Positions 45,622 through 55,282 of a stretch of 64,000 nt of DNA are shown one piece after another. Every line of letters begins with the position of its first letter. Position 1 is the stretch's first letter. The stretch is from Psychromonas marina (GTDB lineage: Bacteria; Pseudomonadota; Gammaproteobacteria; Enterobacterales; Psychromonadaceae), in assembly GCF_030161115.1 (NCBI RefSeq), contig NZ_BSPQ01000018.1, positions 36,653 to 100,652 on the forward strand. Reading direction: 5' to 3'. Both the position numbers and the translations under genes were made by a program. The notes under the pieces were generated by a model that saw only the letters and a program-made list of their open reading frames with translations, was not told the DNA's origin and searched no databases.

Positions 45622-46446
45622 ATGAGCAACATACAAAAAACAGCTTTATTAGCTTTCGCGGTGATACTTTCTGGAAACGTACTTGCGGAAGAGGTTCATG
45701 ATGCAGACCCACGTAATACCGCATGGCGCGGAGGAATTGCAGCAGATGATGCTGGCGAAATAAAACTAGCAGCAGGTGGTGGTTTTAAAAACTTATACGG
45801 TAATGATAAGTATCAAACACAAACGATTATGATTGGAGAATATTACACTCAAACTGAAATGGCGCGTTTTCGTTTAGCTAATTTCGATGAGCGTTTTGGC
45901 GGCATATACGCAGATTTTTACCTAACAGATACCACTAATATGTATACCGCAGGTTACATGTTGCCATTAACAGCAGCAAATGGAAAAACCCTGTTCTTCC
46001 CGTCTGTAAACTACTCTTATATTGATTTTGATACAGACCAAATTGAACAAAATATTCAAGGAACGATCGTACCGAATGCACTTAACCAATATACAACAGG
46101 TACATCAAGCGGCCTAACCTCACAACAGATAAAACAAATATTAGGTGGCGATGATGCCCATATGGCCTCTGTAAATTTATACGGCCTACAACCATGGAAT
46201 GAAACATTTTACACAGTATTCCAAGTATTTGGTGGTTCATCATACGGTGGTGTAGAGATGGAAATGATTGATATCATGCTATTACAAGGTACTAAAACAA
46301 AAATAGGTAATGCAATATTTAATATTTATTTGGAAGGTAAATACACAAAGGTTAAGATAAATGAACTTAACAATCCTACCGGTGGTTCAGACTACCTACG
46401 TGGTGAAGAAGTAAAAGTATCAGTGGGTTTTGATTGGCGTTTTTAG
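45622..46446 (+). CDS. Outer-membrane beta-barrel protein of unknown substrate
   Basis: 274 residues with a Sec signal peptide (ALLAFAVILSGNVLA|EE). The rest alternates hydrophobic and polar residues as in a barrel, with many tyrosines and glycines (GGGFKNLYGNDKYQT, AGYMLPL, FPSVNYSYIDFD), and ends in VSVGFDWRF, the C-terminal aromatic signal for Bam assembly. Probably a 10-12-stranded porin-like or structural protein. AAGG lies 7 bases before ATG 45622. It is followed by a hairpin terminator and a LysR gene. The 22-bp repeat array upstream suggests tight regulation. Confidence 0.7.
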   Translation: MSNIQKTALLAFAVILSGNVLAEEVHDADPRNTAWRGGIAADDAGEIKLAAGGGFKNLYGNDKYQTQTIMIGEYYTQTEMARFRLANFDERFGGIYADFYLTDTTNMYTAGYMLPLTAANGKTLFFPSVNYSYIDFDTDQIEQNIQGTIVPNALNQYTTGTSSGLTSQQIKQILGGDDAHMASVNLYGLQPWNETFYTVFQVFGGSSYGGVEMEMIDIMLLQGTKTKIGNAIFNIYLEGKYTKVKINELNNPTGGSDYLRGEEVKVSVGFDWRF

Positions 46447-46454
46447 TACGTTAA

Positions 46455-46482
46455 AAGATGGTCGGTATTACCCGACCATCTT
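46455..46482 (+). terminator. Terminator hairpin of the outer-membrane protein gene
   Basis: AAGATGGTCGG (46455-46465) pairs perfectly with CCGACCATCTT (46472-46482) around a 6-base loop, 9 bases after the stop. No U-tract follows, so some read-through into the LysR gene is likely. The first ATG of the LysR frame lies inside this stem, which rules it out as start. Confidence 0.6.
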
Positions 46483-46496
46483 ACAATAGGATAGAT

Positions 46497-47405
46497 ATGG
46501 ATAATTTAGACATAAAATCACTAAAGGTACTGTTAAACCTTTATACCACTTGTAATACTTATCATACCGCTGAGCAAATGGATCTTTCACAGTCCTCAGT
46601 CGCACGTATACTTGCTAAATGTCGCCAAGCCTTGAATGATCCTTTGTTCATTCGCAGCGGTATTCAACTAGTTCCTACCGCTTATGCCGATACTTTAGCT
46701 GAAAAACTGCCTACTATCATTAACCAATATGAAGATGCAGTGACTAATCATAAAGACTTTAAAATAGGTGAATTAACTGGGCGCTATCAACTTTTTCTTA
46801 GTCACCCAGCACAGCTTGTTTATGGCGTAAAACTATTTGAGTTACTCAATAAAAGTGCCCCCAATGCTACCTGGTACATAAAAGGCTGGGAATCTACTTC
46901 AGTGGAGCAACTGTTAGATGGCAGTGCGTTAATAGGCGTCAATTATTATGCATCAAACTTCCCTAATTCAATTATTCAATATCCTGTATGCGATGATGAC
47001 TTTCTTATTTTAGCCACTCATGACCACGCGCTTCATAAAAAACAAAACATTACCTTTCGAGATATCGCAGAATACCCTTTTATCTCTTTAACAATACCAA
47101 GTTGGGATGAAAGAAACCGCTATTTAGATAATGCCTTTCAATCAATTGAAAAGTCACCAAAAATAAGCCTACAAACGGACAGTATTCATTTAGGTATTCA
47201 AGTTGCACAAACCAGTAACATGCTATTAACGGCCTCTAAAAGAATGGCCAATGAATTTACAGCGGTGCTAAGCCCACTCAACTTTGAAATAGAAACGGCT
47301 CTCTTACCGACTGCACAAGTTGTTTGCTCTTTTTCTCGTAAGAACGCCAATAAACCGTTAGTAAAATGGTTGAAAAAACAAATATGCCAGTTAGCTTCCT
47401 CATAA
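46497..47405 (+). CDS. LysR-family transcriptional regulator
   Basis: 302 residues from ATG 46497 with AGGA nearby; the frame's earlier ATG is in the preceding hairpin. Helix-turn-helix: LKVLLNLYTTCNTYHTAEQMDLSQSSVARILAKCRQAL; effector domain from about residue 90 (GRYQLFLSHPAQLVYGVKLF). N-terminal style resembles the LeuO/NodD-like group with PLFIRSG and PTAYA. It probably regulates the outer-membrane protein gene just upstream, but the 22-bp direct repeats there are not a typical LysR site (T-N11-A). Confidence 0.88.
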   Translation: MDNLDIKSLKVLLNLYTTCNTYHTAEQMDLSQSSVARILAKCRQALNDPLFIRSGIQLVPTAYADTLAEKLPTIINQYEDAVTNHKDFKIGELTGRYQLFLSHPAQLVYGVKLFELLNKSAPNATWYIKGWESTSVEQLLDGSALIGVNYYASNFPNSIIQYPVCDDDFLILATHDHALHKKQNITFRDIAEYPFISLTIPSWDERNRYLDNAFQSIEKSPKISLQTDSIHLGIQVAQTSNMLLTASKRMANEFTAVLSPLNFEIETALLPTAQVVCSFSRKNANKPLVKWLKKQICQLASS

Positions 47406-47640
47406 AACGCATTACATTACGGATAGTTATTTATAGTTCAGTTGACAACTAATTCAACTCACCATGATGAGATGCAGTTATTTGTATTTATTGTGAATAT
47501 GCCTTAACTCTCCATCACATTTTAAAGCAAATGATAGTCTTTCAGCACTTCCTCTACTATAGTTTTAACTAATAACCACTTTAAAAATACGTGATTAAAG
47601 TGATTTACGGCATTTAAAATATAAGTATCAGAGGTTTAAT

Positions 47641-48630
47641 ATGTTTGCGACCACAAAATTTGCGAAAATCGACTTCCTCGAAACACTTTCTCATATCGGT
47701 AGCTGCGTTTTTATAAAGGATGTACAGGGCTATTATACTTTTATCAATGATGCCGTCTGTGAGGTATTTGGTTTGACTCGCCATGCCATTATTGGAAAAA
47801 CAGATGAAGCTTTTTTTGACTTAACCCTAAGCAAAGGTATTAGGCAAAATGATTTACTTGTTTTACAGGGACAAGCCATAACAGAAGTTGAAAAAAATGT
47901 ATTTAAAGATGGTTCAGTTAAATATTACCAGAGTATCAAGTCACCAGTCTTTGCAACAAATGGCGAAATTGTAGGTTTAATCGGTATGTCCATCGATATA
48001 AGTTATAGCATGCAAAAACAGGATGAATTTGAATACTCTGCATTACACGATGTAGTCACCGGCTTGTATAATCGCCGCTTTTTAGAAACGAGATTGCCCT
48101 CAGAGGTGTCCTTACACCAAAGAAAAAAACAGCCACTTTCATTCATTATGATCGACATCGATAACTTTAAACATATTAATGACCAATATGGCCACGAAGT
48201 GGGTGATCGTGCTTTAGCAACGGTGAGTGCACTTATTAAAAAGATACTCCGTAAAGAGGATATTTGCTGTCGATTTGGTGGCGATGAGTTTTCTATTTTA
48301 TTACCGTTTACCCCCCAAAAAGAGGCCTTTTTATTAGCAGAGAAAATAAGAAAACTAGTTAACCAAAGCGCACTGTTAAACGACAAAAATAAAGCACCTC
48401 AACTTACTATAAGCTTAGGTGTTGCTTGCTTATGCCCCAATATGCAAGCAGAATCCTTAAAAAAGTATGCAGATGATGCACTTCTAAGCGCTAAAAAACA
48501 GAATAAAAATACGACGTTGGTGAACTGTAATTACAAATCGAGTATTACTTCTTGTGACAACCATGAATGCAAGGCATCAATCTGCCCTGCTTATTCAAAA
48601 AATGAATCGCCTACAGATATAAATCAATAA
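47641..48630 (+). CDS. PAS-GGDEF diguanylate cyclase with cysteine-rich tail
   Basis: 329 residues. A PAS domain (about 12-120; VFIKDVQGYYTFINDAVCEVFGL, VGLIGMSIDI) is joined by a helix to a complete GGDEF domain: DIDNFKHINDQYGHEVGD, GGDEF at 213-217, and the inhibitory RxxD site (Arg204-Asp207) at the correct five-residue spacing. It should make c-di-GMP from two GTP under feedback control, in response to a ligand of the PAS domain. The last 35 residues add five cysteines and one or more histidines in the pattern NCNY, SCDNHEC, SICPAY, not part of the standard domain. No membrane segment. Confidence 0.92.
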   Translation: MFATTKFAKIDFLETLSHIGSCVFIKDVQGYYTFINDAVCEVFGLTRHAIIGKTDEAFFDLTLSKGIRQNDLLVLQGQAITEVEKNVFKDGSVKYYQSIKSPVFATNGEIVGLIGMSIDISYSMQKQDEFEYSALHDVVTGLYNRRFLETRLPSEVSLHQRKKQPLSFIMIDIDNFKHINDQYGHEVGDRALATVSALIKKILRKEDICCRFGGDEFSILLPFTPQKEAFLLAEKIRKLVNQSALLNDKNKAPQLTISLGVACLCPNMQAESLKKYADDALLSAKKQNKNTTLVNCNYKSSITSCDNHECKASICPAYSKNESPTDINQ

Positions 48631-48683
48631 TCTCGCGTTACACATTTTTTAATAATCTAGCTCAACTAGCTAAGCCGTTTTAA

Positions 48684-49598
48684 TTATTTGCTTAACCTCT
48701 CTTGTGACGCTTCAATTAACGCTTCCCTGAACCATTTATGACTCGGTTCTTGATTAAACTTCTTCAACCAAAGTAGATAATTGGATATTTTTTTATATTC
48801 AAAAGGAGGCGTAAATAATTGCAGTTTTAAGTGTGTTTTAAATTGAAGCGCCATCGATAATGGCACCACCGTAATATAATCAGATTGACTACATAATAAC
48901 AGATTACTAAACATCGAACGTCCATGATAGGCTACCTTGCGCTGGCTAATATCAAAGTTCGTATGGTGTGCAAGGCTACGCTTTTTATCACGTGTTCGCT
49001 CAAGCACAGCATGGGTTTCAGCAAGATACTGAGACTCTGTTATCTGACCATTAATTCGTGGATGATTTTGTCTGCAAACAATTACAAAATCACCATCAAA
49101 TAACTTCACTGATTCAATGTTAGGATGATTGGGAGGAAAAATATCGACCATGACATCGAATTTTTGAGTCAATAATCCATCGTAGACTTTCTCATCGTCT
49201 TCTGGCTGATCAAACACTTCTAGCGATATTTTTTTATATTTTTGATCGCTGAACAAGTTAAGTAAACTAGATTGCAGGTGCTCAGGTGCAGTCATCACAA
49301 AGCGTCGTTCAGAACTATCCACATCAAACGTGCCAAGATCCTGAAAAACAGTATTCAATTCTTGAATTGGATTTTTGATCTGTGAATACAGGCTAGACGC
49401 ATAAGCGGTTTGCACGACACCACGACCACTTCGCACAAAGAGTTCTTGACCAATTTTGGCTTTTAATCGTCCTAATGATGTACTAATAGTAGATTGATTG
49501 GTACTCAAATGTTCAGCCGCTTTACTCAGGCTACCTTGCTCAATAACAGCAGCAAACACGGTCAATAAGTTTAAGTTAGGAATTTCATTACTCATCAA
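48684..49598 (-). CDS. LysR-family regulator, probable control of the alkylsulfatase gene
   Basis: 304 residues: LNLLTVFAAVIEQGSLSKAAEHLSTNQSTISTSLGRLKAKIG as DNA-binding domain, FVRSGRGVVQTAYA linking to the effector part. It belongs to the NodD/LeuO-like group. The alkylsulfatase gene starts 178 bases away on the other strand; the shared region 49599-49776 should carry both promoters. The natural inducer may be an alkyl sulfate or its alcohol, by analogy only. Confidence 0.9.
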   Translation of the reverse strand: MMSNEIPNLNLLTVFAAVIEQGSLSKAAEHLSTNQSTISTSLGRLKAKIGQELFVRSGRGVVQTAYASSLYSQIKNPIQELNTVFQDLGTFDVDSSERRFVMTAPEHLQSSLLNLFSDQKYKKISLEVFDQPEDDEKVYDGLLTQKFDVMVDIFPPNHPNIESVKLFDGDFVIVCRQNHPRINGQITESQYLAETHAVLERTRDKKRSLAHHTNFDISQRKVAYHGRSMFSNLLLCSQSDYITVVPLSMALQFKTHLKLQLFTPPFEYKKISNYLLWLKKFNQEPSHKWFREALIEASQERLSK

Positions 49599-49776
49599 TC
49601 ATACACCTTTCAATATTACAACTCGATATCGGTCATACCATTATGTCACAACCTATCGTAAAAACGATACATTGAATTCGCTTTTGCATGTTTTTCTGCA
49701 TTGATTTGACACTTATGATTACCATTAATAAATACATTAACGTTGTAAAAAAACAATAACTATTAAGGTAAACATC

Positions 49777-51777
49777 ATGACCATTAGATTTAAAAAACTA
49801 GCGCTGCCCGTTACTATCGCAACGGCTATTTTTACATCCGGCTGTGGCTCTGAGCAACCCGTTACAGAAGTAAAAACTTTTCCAGTCATCGAAGCAACTT
49901 CTGCAATAGGCCAAGAACTGCAAACAAGCTCAGCACAGCAATATCAAAATATTAACCTCGATGCACGTTTTAAAAACGACATATTATTTGAACATGAATC
50001 AAACCTATTTTGGGGTAAAGGCGAACGTATTAAGGTCTTATCTAAAACAGGCCAAACACTGGCTTATACCGCTGAGTCTGATCACGTGCATCCAACTCTG
50101 ACTAAGCATGGGCGTAAAATGGATCAAGCCATTATCCAAGTGGATGATAACGTATACCTCGGTTACGGTTTTGGTCTTGATACCCCGGTTATGATTGAAG
50201 GTGATGATGGTATTATCATCGTTGATCCAGGCGAATCAGTACAAATGGCTGAATCTGTACGTGAACAATTCCGTCAAATCACTGATAAACCCGTTAAAGC
50301 AATCATCTACTCACACAACCACATCGACCACATCTCTGGTGTGCGTGCTTGGGCAACGGATGAGCAAGTAGCTTCTGGTGAAATTAAAATCATCGCACAA
50401 GAGGGCCTTACAGCTGCGGTTGCTAACTGGTCGTCAAACCTTGGTACACTGTTTGGTCACCGTACTTCATATACTGGTGCTAAACACGTAGAAGAAGGCG
50501 AACACGGTACAGTCAATGACGGTTTAGGTCCACGCTTCATGCAAGGCGATATCTCGTTCATCGAACCTAATACGCTTATTGAAGCAAACGCAACATTAGA
50601 CATTACGATTTCAGGCGTGCATATGCAGATCGTTAATGTTCCTTCTGAAACGAAAGATGAAATTATTGTTTACCTGCCAGAGCAAAAAATTCTGCATGCA
50701 GCAGAGGTCTTGCAAGGTGAAAACTTCCCTAACCTACACACCATTCGTGGTACTAAATTCCGTGATCCAGCAATGTGGTTCAAAGGTATTGATGTGATGC
50801 GTGAATTCGATACAGAGATAATGATTAACTCTCACGGCCGCCCTGTTGAAGGCAAAGAGGCGGTTGCGAATATATTAACGGCTTACCGTGATGCGATTCA
50901 ATACACGCACGATCAAACGATCCGTTACATGAACAAAGGGTTAACACCTGATGAATTAGTAGAAGTCGTTAAACTGCCTAAGCACTTAGCAGAGCACCCT
51001 TGGTTAGGTGAACATTACGGTACGGTTGCACATGCCGTTCGTCAAATTTATGTTGGTTATAACGGCTTCTTTGAAGCGGATCCATGGCAGTTAGAGCCAA
51101 TGGCGTATGAGCAACGTGCTAAAGCATTTGTTGAAATCATGGGCGGTCGCGACAATATCATGACTACCGCAAAAGCGGCTATCGAAGCAGAAAACTTTAC
51201 CTTTGCAGCAGAAATACTATCTTACCCAATCACCATGAACAAAGATGATCTGGAAGCACGTCAACTTAAAGCTGATGCATATAAAACTTGGGCAGCGCAA
51301 CAAGTGAATATTAACTGGCGTAACTGGGGGTTGAATGCTGCGGCTGAACTAGAAGGCACGCGTGATTTTTCTAACTTAATAAGTTTTGCATCCGTTGACG
51401 TATTAACTGCGTTACCAAGCAAACAAATTTTGGATATGATGACTTCTACGCTGATTGCTGAGAATACCTTAGATGTTCACATGACATTGGCTTACTACTT
51501 TGCTGATACCAACGAATCCTTTGCAATTGAAATTCGTAATGGTATTGCTCAGTTACACGAGCAAGCAGTTAACAATGCTGACGTGAAAATCAACACAACA
51601 CGTGCAGTCCTTAACCAAATTTTAATGGCTGGTCCACAAGCACAACAAGTGATTGCTGAAAATATGCAGTCAGGTCAATTCATATTTGCCAACGGTAGTA
51701 TCCAAGAGTTTGGTCAATTTATGGGTTACTTCGACAAACCGATGGCACCAAAAGATCTGATGCTAATCGTACGATAA
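49777..51777 (+). CDS. Alkyl/aryl sulfatase, SdsA1/BDS1 family (metallo-beta-lactamase fold)
   Basis: 666 residues, the usual length for type III sulfatases. Lipoprotein signal peptide with TSGC (Cys23). The MBL zinc motif is SHNHIDH (His180, His182, Asp184, His185), followed by ISGVRAW; AAEVLQGENFPNLHTIRGTKFRDP is typical of alkylsulfatases. The middle has the all-alpha dimerisation domain (MAYEQRAKAFVEIMGGRDN) and the C-terminus an SCP2-like fold (ILDMMTSTLIAENTLDVHMTLAYYF). It should split alkyl sulfates such as dodecyl sulfate into alcohol and sulfate in the periplasm or on the surface. AAGG 8 bases before ATG. It ends with a perfect terminator. Confidence 0.95.
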   Translation: MTIRFKKLALPVTIATAIFTSGCGSEQPVTEVKTFPVIEATSAIGQELQTSSAQQYQNINLDARFKNDILFEHESNLFWGKGERIKVLSKTGQTLAYTAESDHVHPTLTKHGRKMDQAIIQVDDNVYLGYGFGLDTPVMIEGDDGIIIVDPGESVQMAESVREQFRQITDKPVKAIIYSHNHIDHISGVRAWATDEQVASGEIKIIAQEGLTAAVANWSSNLGTLFGHRTSYTGAKHVEEGEHGTVNDGLGPRFMQGDISFIEPNTLIEANATLDITISGVHMQIVNVPSETKDEIIVYLPEQKILHAAEVLQGENFPNLHTIRGTKFRDPAMWFKGIDVMREFDTEIMINSHGRPVEGKEAVANILTAYRDAIQYTHDQTIRYMNKGLTPDELVEVVKLPKHLAEHPWLGEHYGTVAHAVRQIYVGYNGFFEADPWQLEPMAYEQRAKAFVEIMGGRDNIMTTAKAAIEAENFTFAAEILSYPITMNKDDLEARQLKADAYKTWAAQQVNINWRNWGLNAAAELEGTRDFSNLISFASVDVLTALPSKQILDMMTSTLIAENTLDVHMTLAYYFADTNESFAIEIRNGIAQLHEQAVNNADVKINTTRAVLNQILMAGPQAQQVIAENMQSGQFIFANGSIQEFGQFMGYFDKPMAPKDLMLIVR

Positions 51778-51782
51778 AACCA

Positions 51783-51818
51783 TTAAGCATGATAATCAAC
51801 ATTGATTATCATGCTTAA
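51783..51818 (+). terminator. Intrinsic terminator of the alkylsulfatase gene
   Basis: TTAAGCATGATAATCA (51783-51798) pairs perfectly with TGATTATCATGCTTAA (51803-51818), a 16-bp stem with an ACAT loop, followed by TTTTCGC. Six bases after the stop codon. Confidence 0.85.
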
Positions 51819-51933
51819 TTTTCGCTTATTTTAATGTCACTCAAGTAACCTAGTCTTTCAATCTTTGTCTACAAAGACGTACGTTTGTTAAGCTTGTTTG
51901 CAAAATAAAACAACACCTAATTTGGAACCTATT

Positions 51934-52431
51934 ATGAAATTTAGCTACTTATTATTAGCGCTCCCGATAGCGACAACGTATGGTTACGCTTGTGGTTTAC
52001 ATCAAACGGCAGGGTTCAATTTCATCACCGAGCCAGGCTCTTTAGCAGTCTTTGAAAATGTGATCGAAATGAGAAAAACCGATCCATTTGCAGCAATCGA
52101 TCTGCAACAATTAGGACGCCCCTCCCCCTTTATTAATGCGCTTAACCAGCCCTACAACAATAAAATAGCCTTTACTATTTTTGAAGCCATTAAAGGACAT
52201 TACAACGAAGTGGACCTAGCAGCACAAATTACAATTGAACCTCGCGAAACGGGTATTACTGAAAATGACTTATTACTCATAACGGATTCAGGTGTACTAG
52301 ATGCATTAGGCTATCACCGCCTATCATGGCAACAAGCGAAAGCGCTCGGATTAGTAAAAATTAATGGAAAAACGATTGAATCAGAAAAATTAGATCAATG
52401 GTTTACTGTCATGTTTCCAGCAACTCGCTAA
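51934..52431 (+). CDS. Secreted protein of unknown function
   Basis: 165 residues from ATG 51934, where a signal peptide begins (FSYLLLALPIATTYGYA|CGLH). No recognised family. The mature protein starts CGLHQTAGFNFITEPGSLAVFENV and contains ELRKTDPFAA-like and NNKIAFTIFEAIKGHYNEVDLAAQITIE segments, suggesting a compact alpha/beta periplasmic domain. The single cysteine after the cleavage site does not have a lipobox of normal form (GYAC), yet lipidation is possible. It stands alone, after the alkylsulfatase terminator; GGAAC lies a few bases before the start. Confidence 0.55.
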   Translation: MKFSYLLLALPIATTYGYACGLHQTAGFNFITEPGSLAVFENVIEMRKTDPFAAIDLQQLGRPSPFINALNQPYNNKIAFTIFEAIKGHYNEVDLAAQITIEPRETGITENDLLLITDSGVLDALGYHRLSWQQAKALGLVKINGKTIESEKLDQWFTVMFPATR

Positions 52432-52720
52432 AATTAAAACCTCTCCTGGTCCGAATGTTGTAAACGTTGCAAAATAAAATCAACAAAAAAATTAATCTTC
52501 ATCCAAATTTAACAAATCCTGACTACGCATGAACGATATACTCCCCTTTTAGGGCGGACAAAATCACCACTTTCTTTCCCCCTTATCATATCGATATCAT
52601 TCAAAGAGAATTCAATAAATCGCTGGATATTCATAATGTCAGTAAGAGGTAACAAATTTTTCTGTTTCACTATTGATTGGCTGGATAACCTCTAATCACT
52701 ATACCGCTAAACACGCAGCA

Positions 52721-53716
52721 TTATTTCAACCGATAATGGTTAGACATCGGTACGCCATCCGACATTACAGACTCTCTACCCTCTATTTCATCCCTATCAA
52801 TACTAGATAGTACTTGAATTATGTCTGATAAAATATGGCTATGATATCGATGGGAGCTATGTACCGATACTTGTTCGCCAGTGCGGTCTTTATAACCAGA
52901 AATAGCGGTTTTATTTGCGTATTGTTTGGCATCTACAGCAATCACATTGCTCGGTAAATTATTGTAATCATTCGCACCATGTCGACCTAATCGATTCCCA
53001 CCAAAGCGTTTGATACTGGATGCCTTGAGTGCCCTATCATGCTTTGAATAATACACATGTACTCGTCTAGAAAAATCTGAAATATACTTGCCTTTACCAT
53101 CAAGCTCGATATCTTTGGAACAAAGATCGGGTGCCAATAACACGGTTTCATCAAAAAGCATCCTGCCACTAGGAGAACCCAAGTTATCAGAAAGGTATTC
53201 CATGCCCTTTCTCAGCAGGTAATTTCCCATAGAGTGCGCGATACAAAATGTGGTCGAGAAACAGTCTCTTTCATTGCTGGTTGCCAACGTATTGAGATCA
53301 GTAAGGAATCGTGTGAATGCACCAATTGAGTCTCGCACTTCCTCTCTATCAGATAAATAGTTAAGTGTTTTCCCCGATGACGGCCATGAAAAACCAACAA
53401 TAACGGGATAATGACCATACACCTTATACAGGCTTTGCTCTAAATCATAAATTTCATCAATGCTATCTTGATAGTCATTATTATAACCATGTACATAGAT
53501 GCCCACTTTAGGTGTACTAACCTTGTCTTCCTCTTTAAGTCTTTTTAACTCATTGAGCAGTGCGACTTGAAAACCTTTTTTACCATATTTTTCAAACTTA
53601 TCTTGTCCGCGTTTTTTATTGTTATAGGCATACTGGTAATCAAACTTTTTATTCGGTTTTTCTTCATCACCAAATTCACCCTTTATGATCCGTCTGTTGG
53701 TCACCATAAATAACAT
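52721..53716 (-). CDS. DUF900-type alpha/beta hydrolase
   Basis: 331 residues, soluble. It shows GIYVHGYNNDYQDSIDEI (oxyanion strand), VIVGFSWPSSGKTLNYLSDREEVRDS, the nucleophile elbow AHSMGNYLL, and HSSHRYHSHILSDI near the C-terminus with the catalytic histidine; Asp in VLLAPD. This is the DUF900 family of presumed esterases, whose substrate is unknown. GGAG precedes ATG 53716 by 7 bases. It has no neighbours on the same strand within 700 bases. Confidence 0.83.
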   Translation of the reverse strand: MLFMVTNRRIIKGEFGDEEKPNKKFDYQYAYNNKKRGQDKFEKYGKKGFQVALLNELKRLKEEDKVSTPKVGIYVHGYNNDYQDSIDEIYDLEQSLYKVYGHYPVIVGFSWPSSGKTLNYLSDREEVRDSIGAFTRFLTDLNTLATSNERDCFSTTFCIAHSMGNYLLRKGMEYLSDNLGSPSGRMLFDETVLLAPDLCSKDIELDGKGKYISDFSRRVHVYYSKHDRALKASSIKRFGGNRLGRHGANDYNNLPSNVIAVDAKQYANKTAISGYKDRTGEQVSVHSSHRYHSHILSDIIQVLSSIDRDEIEGRESVMSDGVPMSNHYRLK

Positions 53717-53989
53717 CTTGATTCTCCAATCTTATTATTGCTGAATTGACAGTGTACTCCGCATTAAGGGTTCAACATTGTGTAATGCGGGCAATACGCT
53801 AACACTAGTCTAAGCAAGCAGTAATGCAAAAGCGGTCAGCAGTGATGTTATTCGCATCGCCTTTTAATATCCTTTATAGTCAGGTGTATACGGTATTTAT
53901 TTGCTTAATTAATCACGTATAGCGAAACATTGCTGATGAAGTTGAGCAAATGGATGGCAAGGAAGTGATTAATTGAAATAGAGGTCAGA

Positions 53990-54667
53990 ATGGAAGTCTT
54001 AAATCTACACAACCTAGGTGTGCTCAATTATGTGACCTATTTTATCGGCACGTTACTGATTGTGTTATTGCCAGGTCCTAACTCCCTGTATGTACTGTCA
54101 CTTTCAGCCCAACAAGGAGCTCGACTGGGTTGGTCTGCACTCGTGGGCATTTTAGTGGGTGACTCACTATTGATGTTAGCTACCGCGTTAGGGGCTGTTT
54201 CTATACTAATCACTTACCCTGCTGTGTTTATGATCATTAAATATGCGGGCGCGGCTTATCTTATCTATATCGGCTATAACCTGATTAAAGGTGCGATTAA
54301 GGCATGGCGAAAAGACGATCATCAGGATTTACAAAACACGATCACAGAAAACAAAACAACGGCAGCTAAAGCCTTTAAAAAATCGTTATTAGTAAGCCTA
54401 TTAAATCCCAAAGCGATCCTATTTTTTCTGTCCTTCTTTGCTCAATTTGTTGACCCAAGTTACCCCCAACCCGCTGTACCGTTTTTAATATTGGCACTTA
54501 CCCTGCAAATGCTAAGTTTTACTTATTTAGTACTATTGGTTTATGCAGGGCAACGATTAGCAGCGGGTTTTAGGAAACGTAAAAAAATGAGTTCAATTTC
54601 TGCAGGCAGTGTGGGGGTGGGATTTGTTGGGTTTGCGATTAAACTAGCATTAGCAAGTGCTAGTTAG
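53990..54667 (+). CDS. leuE: LysE/RhtB-family amino acid exporter, LeuE-like
   Basis: 225 residues with six helices. LLPGPNSLYVLSLSAQQGARLGW is the conserved RhtB start, YAGAAYLIYIGYNLIKG ends the first half, and LLNPKAILFFLSFFAQFVDPS is the second hallmark. The N-terminal LHNLGVLNYVTYFIGTLLIVLLPGPNS and the C-terminal VGFVGFAIKLAL match LeuE of E. coli closely in layout, so export of leucine and similar amino acids is likely. GAGGTC precedes ATG 53990. Convergent with the second orphan pilin. Confidence 0.82.
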   Translation: MEVLNLHNLGVLNYVTYFIGTLLIVLLPGPNSLYVLSLSAQQGARLGWSALVGILVGDSLLMLATALGAVSILITYPAVFMIIKYAGAAYLIYIGYNLIKGAIKAWRKDDHQDLQNTITENKTTAAKAFKKSLLVSLLNPKAILFFLSFFAQFVDPSYPQPAVPFLILALTLQMLSFTYLVLLVYAGQRLAAGFRKRKKMSSISAGSVGVGFVGFAIKLALASAS

Positions 54668-54698
54668 CGATTATTAATTTGTTTAACTCAACAGCATT

Positions 54699-54739
54699 CT
54701 TGGAGTCATGTGATTATAAATAACAATTACATGATTCCA
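54699..54739. terminator. Bidirectional terminator-like hairpin
   Basis: TTGGAGTCATGT (54699-54710) pairs with ACATGATTCCAA (54728-54739) with one mismatch around a 17-base A/T-rich loop, between the convergent leuE and pilin genes. No strong T-run on either side. Confidence 0.5.
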
Positions 54740-54743
54740 ACAA

Positions 54744-55271
54744 TCACTTACCACAGCCAAAAGTCTCTATCAAAATGGTAGCAGAATCCTTATCTATCCA
54801 AACCCCACCCACCTTTTCAGATGCGGTCGTATAGGTGACATAACAGTTTTCTGCGGTACTGGTATAATTAGCCGGCATAAAGTGAAAGGCATTGCTTTGT
54901 ACTACCCCATACCATTCAGCATCACGCCCCGATTGACAGATATTGCTATCTATATCAAGCGTCAGCCAATATTGAAGCTGGCTTGTAAATTTCGGACAAT
55001 TATTGGCAACACGCGGGTAACCTGCACGAATAGAAATATCTCCGCCATTAACTGTAAGTATATTGTTTCCCTTATCTAAGTTGTCAATTGATGCCTTTGC
55101 ATGTACTAAACCGGCGCTCTCATATAATGCACCTTTTAAGCCTTCTACAATTGCAGTTTCAGCATCTCCACGTAAATTGAAAAACTTGGGAACAGCGACC
55201 GCGGCCAATATGCCTAGCACAACAATTACAATGACCAATTCAATCAGTGTAAAACCGCGTTTATTGAACAT
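54744..55271 (-). CDS. Type IV pilin-like protein (MSHA-type), second orphan copy
   Basis: 175 residues. Prepilin leader FNKRG, cleavage before FTLIELVIVIVVLGILAAVAVPKFFNLRGDA with mature Glu5. The globular domain includes LKGALYESAGLVHAKASIDN, NCPKFTSQLQYWLTLDI and an even number of cysteines, with a terminal FGCGK probably closing a disulfide. Related in layout to the pilin at 25489-26049 (both have SAxVHAKA/TLAIARIEIDN-like segments after the helix), so they may be paralogues. No assembly genes are near. GGGGG lies 7 bases before ATG 55271, directly after the 8-bp tandem repeats. Confidence 0.85.
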   Translation of the reverse strand: MFNKRGFTLIELVIVIVVLGILAAVAVPKFFNLRGDAETAIVEGLKGALYESAGLVHAKASIDNLDKGNNILTVNGGDISIRAGYPRVANNCPKFTSQLQYWLTLDIDSNICQSGRDAEWYGVVQSNAFHFMPANYTSTAENCYVTYTTASEKVGGVWIDKDSATILIETFGCGK

Positions 55272-55282
55272 GATGCCCCCTT

